NCBI GenBank assembly: GCA_023846275.1
Contig: JAIUJO010000159.1
Location: 523,501-587,500 of the forward strand
Direction of reading: 5' to 3'
Length of the DNA stretch: 64,000 bases
DNA from: Vanilla planifolia
Lineage: Eukaryota; Streptophyta; Magnoliopsida; Asparagales; Orchidaceae
The notes beneath the pieces were generated by a model, which saw only the letters and a program-made list of their open reading frames with translations, was not told the origin of the DNA and did no database searches. Numbering within the stretch: the stretch's first letter is position 1; each line of letters begins with the position of its first letter. Shown piece by piece: positions 57,111 through 64,000 of this stretch. The position numbers were made by a program, and so were the translations under genes.

Positions 57111-59967
57111 TATAAATATTTTATTTTTGAAGATTTTTTTCATTCTTTACAAAATATTTTTACTTTTACTAGATTTGGTGATCCAACATGTTACACCCAT
57201 GCTCTTTAGTGTCGTGGAATTGAACTTTTTGTACAATTAATCCAATTTTTTCGCTTAGCTTACTCTAATGTTATAGGACTCTAAATCTTCTATTGTGTGA
57301 CACTTACACAACTTTGATTTTGTGTTACTACATTATTTCAATTTATCTCATTTAAGCTTTTACATATAATGTATATATAATGACACTTAAACATTGACTT
57401 TTATGCTGTTAAATGATTTTATTTATAGTAATTGGCACATTTTATGTAATAACTAAATTCTATCAAACTATGGTGATCAAGGCTACTAAACTCAACATCC
57501 TTAGTGCTTTAGAAAGCATATTTACCATTTAATTTACCTTTATTTAAAAGTTTGATTTATGTTTGTGACATTACATTGAAACTATAATTCTTCTCCTGTG
57601 ACTTTTATATATGTTTGATTTTGTTATATTACATTACATTATTTTAACTTATATTATTTTTAAATTATACTACTTAATAATAAATTAACAACTTATTTTA
57701 TTATTATTTATTCCTATTAAATATTGCAATTCAATGTAGTTCCAAAAGTGATCTAATCGAGTAGAAATAAACAATTTTTGACTTTACTCAATGAGTTCTG
57801 TCAAAGTAAATATTAATTTCTATTTAAAACTACTTTATTTTTTGTTACTTTATCATATTTTAAAAGACATTTTCTATTCATCATAGATTTCATGATTGAG
57901 AACATTGCACTATATCTCTTTAGCATCGTTAAATGTAACTTTCTCATAAAACATTGTCATTCTATCAAATTTCTTAATACAATTAAGTTATACTATTATT
58001 AAACTGTAACTGTATGTCATGTGACCTTCACATTATTATTTTTGATATATGACATTCTTTCAATTTATCACATTTCAACAATAAGTAGTTATTTACTTAC
58101 TATTAAAATAACAATGTTTTATTATTTATTTTTATTTCATTGATAATTTGTAGTAATTCCAAATGAGCAACGATTAAGATGAAGAAAATAACATTGGATT
58201 AGTGTCCAAGTGTTTTGCATAATTAAATATTAATTTTTAGTGTTTAGGATTATGACAAGTTTTTTGGGCAACTTGATTCTTTCATCAATTGATGATTAAG
58301 GGTGTAACACTAAACTGTTTAGTATCATGGAACATAACTTTTTCTCACAATTTATTTCATTTTTTTGAAATGTTTTTTTATTTGGAGAAATTATTGTGAA
58401 CCACTAATTCTATTTTTTGTGACCTTTATAATAATTTTATTTTGTTACATTATATTCTTTCAATTTATGTCATTTTTTATCTTAATATATATTACTTAGT
58501 ATTGCTAAATAATATATTTTTTTGGTTTCTTAAAGTTTTGATTCTCTATAATTTTTAATGATGTTATGTTTTTCATTAAACTTATCAGAACGAGCTGTCC
58601 AAGTAACCTTTAAGTTTTTTATTTGGTTTGGTTATATAACTTTTACAATCTAATTCTTCTCTAATTTAACCTTTACATAGCATAGATTTGGTTATTATTA
58701 CATTTTTTCAATTTATCTCATTTTATTATTATCAAAAAAATAAATTTACTATTATTTATACTTAGTTAACCAAGTATTTCATAAAACTTACAAATGAGGT
58801 GCAATTTCTACAAAGCAAATGATGATGGATCCACTACGATGAGTTTCATTTAATGAAGTGTTCAATTGTAAATTCTTAAAAATTTCAATTCGAAGGTTTT
58901 TGTATGATTTATGAGACATTTTTATTTTTAAATTAGTTTGATTATCAAAGATATTACACTTGATATCCTTAGCATTTTCAAATGAGAATTTCCCTTACAA
59001 TTTAGCTTAATTTCTCTAATTTTTTAATTTAAATTTGTTATATTATTAAGAAACCTTAATTCTCCATTATTTTGATCTTTATATCACATTAACTTAGTTA
59101 TATTATATTTCTTTAATTTATCTCATTTTTGCTTTAATATATATAGCATAATATTAAAATAATAATTTATTATTTATTCTTCTAATTCACTTTTTTCTTA
59201 ATTTGTAAGAATTTAAAATGAGGAATAATCGAGATGAAATAAAATCATTGCACAACTCAAAAAATTTTAACTAATTAAATATACTTTTTATATCATTTTA
59301 AATATTTTTCTTTCGTATGTTTAAAAACTTTTCTTTGAGATATGTGTATTCATACCTAATGTAATGATTTATAAAGTTACACTCAATCTTCTAAGTTTCT
59401 TGGAGTACTATTTTCTCCTATAAATTATCTTATTTCTAAATTTTTTTATTATTTTAAATTATTATGTTACTTTAAATCTCCTCCCATTGCGTTATTACAT
59501 TCTTTTGATTTAGTTATGCTCTATTTTTGCAATTGATCTCATTTGAACTTAACATATATTTACTTCATATTAAAATTATAATTAATATTGTATACTGTTA
59601 TTTGTTTGCTAATATGTAGTAACTCTATATGAGGTTAAATATAGACGAATCAAGTCTTATTATACTAATGTAGATGTATTATATCAATTTAAAAAAAAAT
59701 TTAGTTTTTGAAATATTTAAATTTAATGGTTTTTCATGTTTTGTGAGAGATTTTGATTCATATGTGACATGACGATTAAGGATGTCACACTCAATCTCCT
59801 CAGTATTTTTAATTGAACTTTTCAATATAGTTTTTATATTTTTTTAATAGTTTCACTTTGATTTTTCTATATTACTATACAATTCTAAATTTTATCTTAT
59901 GTCTTGTTTAGAACACCATAATTTTGTTATAATACATTACTTCAATTTATTTCAACTAATCCTTAGC

Positions 59968-60000
59968 ATATATATATATTTGTGTGTGTGTGTGTGTATA
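59968..60000. repeat. (TA)n(TG)n microsatellite at monomer site 1
   Basis: A short TA run followed by nine TG units lies between CTAATCCTTAG and ATAATATTAG, again in place of the TTTAATATATATTTA stretch of the monomer. Confidence 0.92.
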
Positions 60001-62075
60001 ATATTAGAAAACAAATTTATTGTAATGTTTTATTACTTTTTAGTTATTCCTTTTAAATATTCAACTCACCAAGAACAACTCTTTCTAACTAAATATTTAA
60101 TTATATTTTATGAAATATTTTATTTTCTAGCATTTTAGTGCTTTGCAAGACATTTGAAATGATAGTCTGTTCATCAACTTTGGTTTTGATATATAATTTT
60201 TTTTCAATTTATCTCATTTAAATTGTAATGTATATACTTAAAATTACAACAACAATTTAATAATTATTTATGTTTAACAAATTTTGTAATTTACATTAAT
60301 TCCAAATCAATTTGGTTCAACATGAGACGAGGATATTGAACTCAACTTAACAGGCTCAGTCAAATTAAGTGTTAATTTTTTAAATACATTATTTTTTCAC
60401 TCACACCTAATTTGATTATTGAGGATGTCAGGCTTAATCATTTCAATATCATTGAATAAAAATTTTATTATAATTTCCATTATTTATCTAAATGTTTTAC
60501 AATGAGTTTGCTATACTATGACGAATTCTAATTTTCCTTCCATGTCACCTTTATATGATTTTGATTTTTTTTATTAGATTGCTTCAATTTCACTAAATTA
60601 AATTTCAATAAATATTTAGTTAATATTAAAATAATACACATTAATATCAATTTTTATCTAGTTTTGTAGTTCCATATTGTTACTAAATGTTTTATGATAG
60701 AGAGGAAATACACCTCATTGGACTCATGTTTGTAGTTCGACATCAATTTTTAAAATATTTTATTTTAGTTGATCATGGTACACTTTACAATATGCTCTAA
60801 TTCACACCTAATTTGATGATACATGATGTTACCCGTTGTCACTTTAGTATCTTTTATTAAAACTTTCAAGCAAAATGTTGTCTTTTTTGCTTTTTCTAAT
60901 TTGATTTAGATATATTACTACAAAACTCTAATTATCCTCTTATGGTATATGAAATAGTTTTAGGTTATCTTAATTCACCTTTTATACATATTACTTAATA
61001 TTAAAATTATAATTTCATTTTATTTATGATTATTTATTTTGGTAATTGATAGAAGTTTGAAGTATGTTCGAGATGAGATAAAACAAACATCATTGGACTA
61101 ATCTTCAGAAGCTTTATCAAATTCATTATTGATTTTTATATTTTTGAAGTATTTTATTTCTTAAGACTTGTATATTTTATGAGGCATTTTTATTCTTACA
61201 TAATTTGATGATCAAGAATATTACACTCAATCTCTATAGTTTTTTTGAGTGCAACTTTTGCGTTCAATTAACATAATTTTTCAACATTTTTAATTATATT
61301 TTATTATATTATTATGAAACTATAAATCTCTTTTATTATGACTATTACATCACTTTGATTTTATTAATTATGTTATTTCAATTTAACTAATTTCAACTTT
61401 AATATATATTACTTAAGAACTTATATTTAAGATGGAATGTTATGAGTTGTATTGATTATGTTTTGACCATTACTTCACTTTTACTCTTCTGTTCAAATTC
61501 AATCCAATTAATAAATTTGTTTGTGCCACTTATATTATTACTTTTGGAAATTGTATGAGTTATTTTTATTTGGACCTAATTTTATTAGTAAAGATGCCAC
61601 ACTCGTGCCCTATAGTATCTTTGAAAATAACTTTTTCTACAACATATCTAATTTTTTGCATTTTTTGCTTTCATTTTGCTATGCTTATATAAATGTCTAA
61701 TTCTCTTCACATTTGACATTTGTATTAATTTAATTTTGTTATATTACATTGCTTCAATTGATAGAATTTTTAACTTTACTATTTATTTATCACATATTAC
61801 AACTATATTTTTTTTGCCTAATTAATTAGGTAATTTGTAGTAAATCTAAATGATGACTCATTGAGAAAAAATTAATGTCATTGGAGTCACCTTTATGAGC
61901 TCTATTTCATTGATAAAGTTTTCAATGATTTATTAATTAAAGGTTTAGTAGATTTTATGAGATATTTTATTTGTACATAATCTAATGATCAAAGATTTCT
62001 CACTCAATTATTTTAGTAGTTTTGAATACAACTTTCCTAAAAACCTTTTCTCATTTCGTTCAAATTTATAAAAGA

Positions 62076-63910
62076 GTAAAAAAATAGTCATATAAAAATG
62101 CACTCAAAGAAACAGAGAAGATCAAGTGGAACAACCTCAATCATCAAATTTATTCTAAATCAAAAGAACTCATAAAATATACCTAAACCCTAAAAAATAA
62201 AATGTTCAGGGATATAAAATAAAAGTTTAAGTAATGGAGCTTGCTGGAACTAGTTTATCTCCATCAAACCTTCCATATAATTACCACGTTTTTATAAGGT
62301 AGTTAAACATAAAAGAAAATAAATTATTATTTTTATTTTAACAACATATATATTAAAAACAAAACAATATAAATTTAACAAATTTAAAATAACTCGATTA
62401 TAACTATGTAAAACTCATAGTAGAGTACAATTATATCTTTATAGTAATATAACTATACTAAAACAAAAAAATTAGAGCATATAGGATAATTGGTATTATA
62501 GAGTTGCATTCCAAGATAAAGAGGAGATCTGCTATAATATCCTCAGTGATAAACATAGGTACAAACTAAAAATTCTCATATAAAATGAGAAAATCAAAGA
62601 AAATAACGCTTAAATTTAAAAATATGATTTCTTAAATTGATTGAGGTCATGGAAGTTAGTATGATTATGATTGTTCGGTTTTGCTTGCACACTTATTGTG
62701 CTTACTTTGAATTACCAAATTAATTAATCATAAATTAAAATTAAGTTTATTTTTATATTTAAAAAAATTATAATGAAGGTGGAAATAATATCAAATTGAT
62801 TCAGCATAATGTAATCGAAGTAAAGCGATGAAAAGATTGCATGAGAGAAGAATTATACTTTCATAGCAATATAACTAAATCAAAGTAAAGAATTTAAAGA
62901 TACTAAAGTTATGAAGTGTAACAACCTCAATTGATAAAAAGAAGTACAAACAAAAAAGTTATTGAAGCTTTTTGAAAGGCAAGAAAAAATATCTAAAAGA
63001 ATATTTAGTATGATAAAGTTTATTGAGATTAATCTAATGACATTTATTTCTTCTTGATTAGACCTCTTGTAGGTTTTTTGAGAAATACCTAATTGATTAA
63101 CTATAAAAAAGTTCAAATATTTTTTAAATTTAAGGAAATTAAATATTAAAGCTTAGATAAAACAAATTAAAGCACTGTAATACAGTATAATCGAAGTAAT
63201 ATAAAGGTCACATGCGTGAAGATTGAGACTTATATAGTAACTTAACAAAATAAATAAAATATATTAGAACAAATAAGATAAATTTTCTCAAAAAATAACA
63301 TTCTATGCTACTAAATAAAGTGAGTGTGCTATCCTTAATAACCAAATTAGGCAATTGAAAATGGCTAAAAATTTTCTAAAGCAATAGATATAGGGAGATA
63401 ACGAGTAATATCTATGACTATTAAACTAAGTACAAAGTGAAATAACTTAAAAACTATGTCAAACTTTAAAAGGTAAACTATTTTAAAATATATGAAAAAG
63501 GAATGACTAATTGGATAAGCTTAGTGGGCTGAGTCAAATGACATTTATTTTGTCTCGATGAGACATTTTTTTGATTTATCAAATAGATATTAAAGATAAA
63601 ATGAGATAAATCAACATTGGAAAGTTTACCTCCAGGATAGTAATATGATGCAATTGAATATTGTCATTCTTCACATCAGGTATGAGCTAAATTGTTTTGT
63701 AAACTTTTTGATGTCTTACAAAAAAAATTTGTAAAAAGTATAAAAAAAAAATTTTTCTTGGAAAGCTTAGTGAGATAAATCCAACAACAGTGCTTCATCT
63801 TAGATGGACCTCATTTAATATTTTTGTAAATCACCAAAAGAAGTAAGCATTTCAAAAATCATTGTCATATGAGAGAATATTTAGATTAATATACCATCAG
63901 TATCGTATAT
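62076..63910 (-). repeat. Inverted block of about four to five monomers
   Basis: Here the array runs in the opposite direction. The reverse-complement anchor of the GATGATTGAGGATGTT box appears as CAACCTCAATCATCAAATT at 62132, AATATCCTCAGTGATAAAC at 62537, CAACCTCAATTGATAAA at 62922, GCTATCCTTAATAACCAAATT at 63328 and ATTGTCATTCTTCACATC at 63659. Spacing is about 330-410 bp. Other reversed boxes include GACCTCATTTAATATT and CACCAAAAGAAGTAAGCA near 63,810-63,850. Plus-orientation monomer resumes at 63914 with CATTGGACAAATCTTGG. Both junctions are therefore inside the window, the left between about 62,070 and 62,095 and the right between about 63,895 and 63,914. Confidence 0.88.
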
Positions 63911-64000
63911 ATATCATTGGACAAATCTTGGAAATCTAAATCTAACTATTATTCAACTTTATATTTTTTAAATATTTATTTTATAAGGGTTTTCCCATAT

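Larger units (their letters stand above)
50901..62075 (+). repeat. Higher-order repeat copy C (at least 11 kb, interrupted)
   Basis: Positions equivalent to copies A and B are 50996, 51409, 52435, 56309, 56709, 57049 and 57481. The offset from copy B is 13.6 kb at the start and 15.3 kb from 56.3 kb on, so copy C gained about 1.7 kb between 52.4 and 56.3 kb, part of which is the 431-bp duplication at 54.75-55.61 kb. I could not trace one-to-one partners after about 57.5 kb by eye, although ordinary monomers continue up to the inverted block at about 62.08 kb. Confidence 0.65.
22590..64000 (+). repeat. Giant diverged tandem array, monomer about 415 bp
   Basis: About 100 head-to-tail copies of one very AT-rich monomer fill this region and run off the window end. 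The recurring order of boxes is: GGATGTTACACTCGATCTCC, TTAGTATCTTGGAATGCAAC, TTTATCTCATTTCTTCAAAT, TTTTGCTTTGATTTGG, TTATATTACTATG, CTCATGTGACCTTTACATCA, CTTTGATTTGGTTATATTAC, CTTCAATTTATCTCATTTCA, a TTTAATATATATTTA stretch, AATAATTTATTATTATTTAT, GTAATTCATAGTAATTCC, GATCAAGATGAAACAAACAT, TTGGACTCATCTCAATGAGC, TCTATCCAATTAAATATT, TTTTATTTTCTAGGGTTTT and TTTATGAGACATTTTGATTC. Examples of successive spacing of the GGATGTTACACTC box: 29238, 29600, 30028, 30448, 30856, 31270. Units differ by many substitutions and indels, so the array is old. No monomer encodes a long frame. Function is unknown; satellite DNA is the natural class. Confidence 0.93.

Noticed and set aside
29984..60138. Many 60-82 codon open frames inside the array, rich in I, L, F, Y and suggestive of membrane peptides
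   Set aside because: They fall at varying phases of the non-coding monomer and reflect T-rich composition. They are not conserved between monomers as proteins.
62190..62215. CCTAAACCCTAAAA near 62,200 as a telomere-type repeat
   Set aside because: It occurs once and is the reverse complement of the TTTTCTAGGGTTTT box of the monomer. There is no tandem TTTAGGG run.
22590..64000. CRISPR-like array of repeats and spacers
   Set aside because: The unit is about 415 bp, the whole unit is repeated rather than a short repeat with unique spacers, and the context is eukaryotic.
22590..64000. Calling the array a centromere
   Set aside because: Tandem AT-rich satellites with higher-order structure occur at centromeres, but the sequence alone gives no evidence of centromeric chromatin, and the strong divergence between units argues for an inactive or peripheral array.
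1..64000. Organelle DNA (mitochondrial or plastid) as the source
   Set aside because: No organelle gene, rRNA or tRNA is present in 64 kb. A long satellite array and transposon relics fit nuclear DNA.

Overview
The window looks like gene-poor nuclear DNA from a large, repeat-rich eukaryotic genome, most likely a land plant. The reasons are strong AT bias, scarcity of CpG, no open frame longer than about 102 codons in 64 kb, the eroded remains of a Ty1/copia retrotransposon and possibly of a hAT-type transposase, and a very long, highly diverged tandem array. There is no operon structure, no Shine-Dalgarno-led gene, no rRNA or tRNA, and no intact protein-coding gene that I can support. The plant assignment is an inference; no species can be named from this sequence.

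Left third (1 to about 22,590): mixed intergenic sequence. Its GC looks highest between about 2,900 and 8,100. Two degenerate transposon protein fragments can be proposed: a hAT/DUF659-like remnant at 7,949-8,122 (+, two in-frame stops) and a Ty1/copia protease-to-integrase remnant at 18,765-19,060 (+, stops and a frame change). An A-run plus (TA)12 tract lies about 100 bases downstream of the copia remnant. The rest is unassigned.

Right two thirds (about 22,590 to the window end): one enormous tandem array of a degenerate monomer of about 410-430 bp, roughly 100 units in all. The monomer is extremely AT-rich and non-coding, with a few GC-richer boxes that allow it to be followed throughout. 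On top of the monomer periodicity there is a higher-order structure: specific variant monomers recur in the same order at about 13-15 kb spacing. This defines three successive copies starting near 22.6, 37.3 and 50.9 kb. The best evidence is a chain of shared private variants (for example 22,717/37,400/50,996; 27,634/40,950/56,309; 28,406/41,709/57,049), including a truncated monomer with a similar junction in all three copies.

The array has been remodelled locally. There is a 116-bp sub-monomer expansion (three copies at 32.1 kb, two at the equivalent place at 44.2 kb), a recent 431-bp monomer duplication at 54.75-55.61 kb, and a block of about 1.84 kb at 62.08-63.91 kb that runs in the opposite orientation with both junctions inside the window. 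AT and GT microsatellites have grown at two fixed positions of the monomer. The organised array, rather than any gene, is the notable content of this window.
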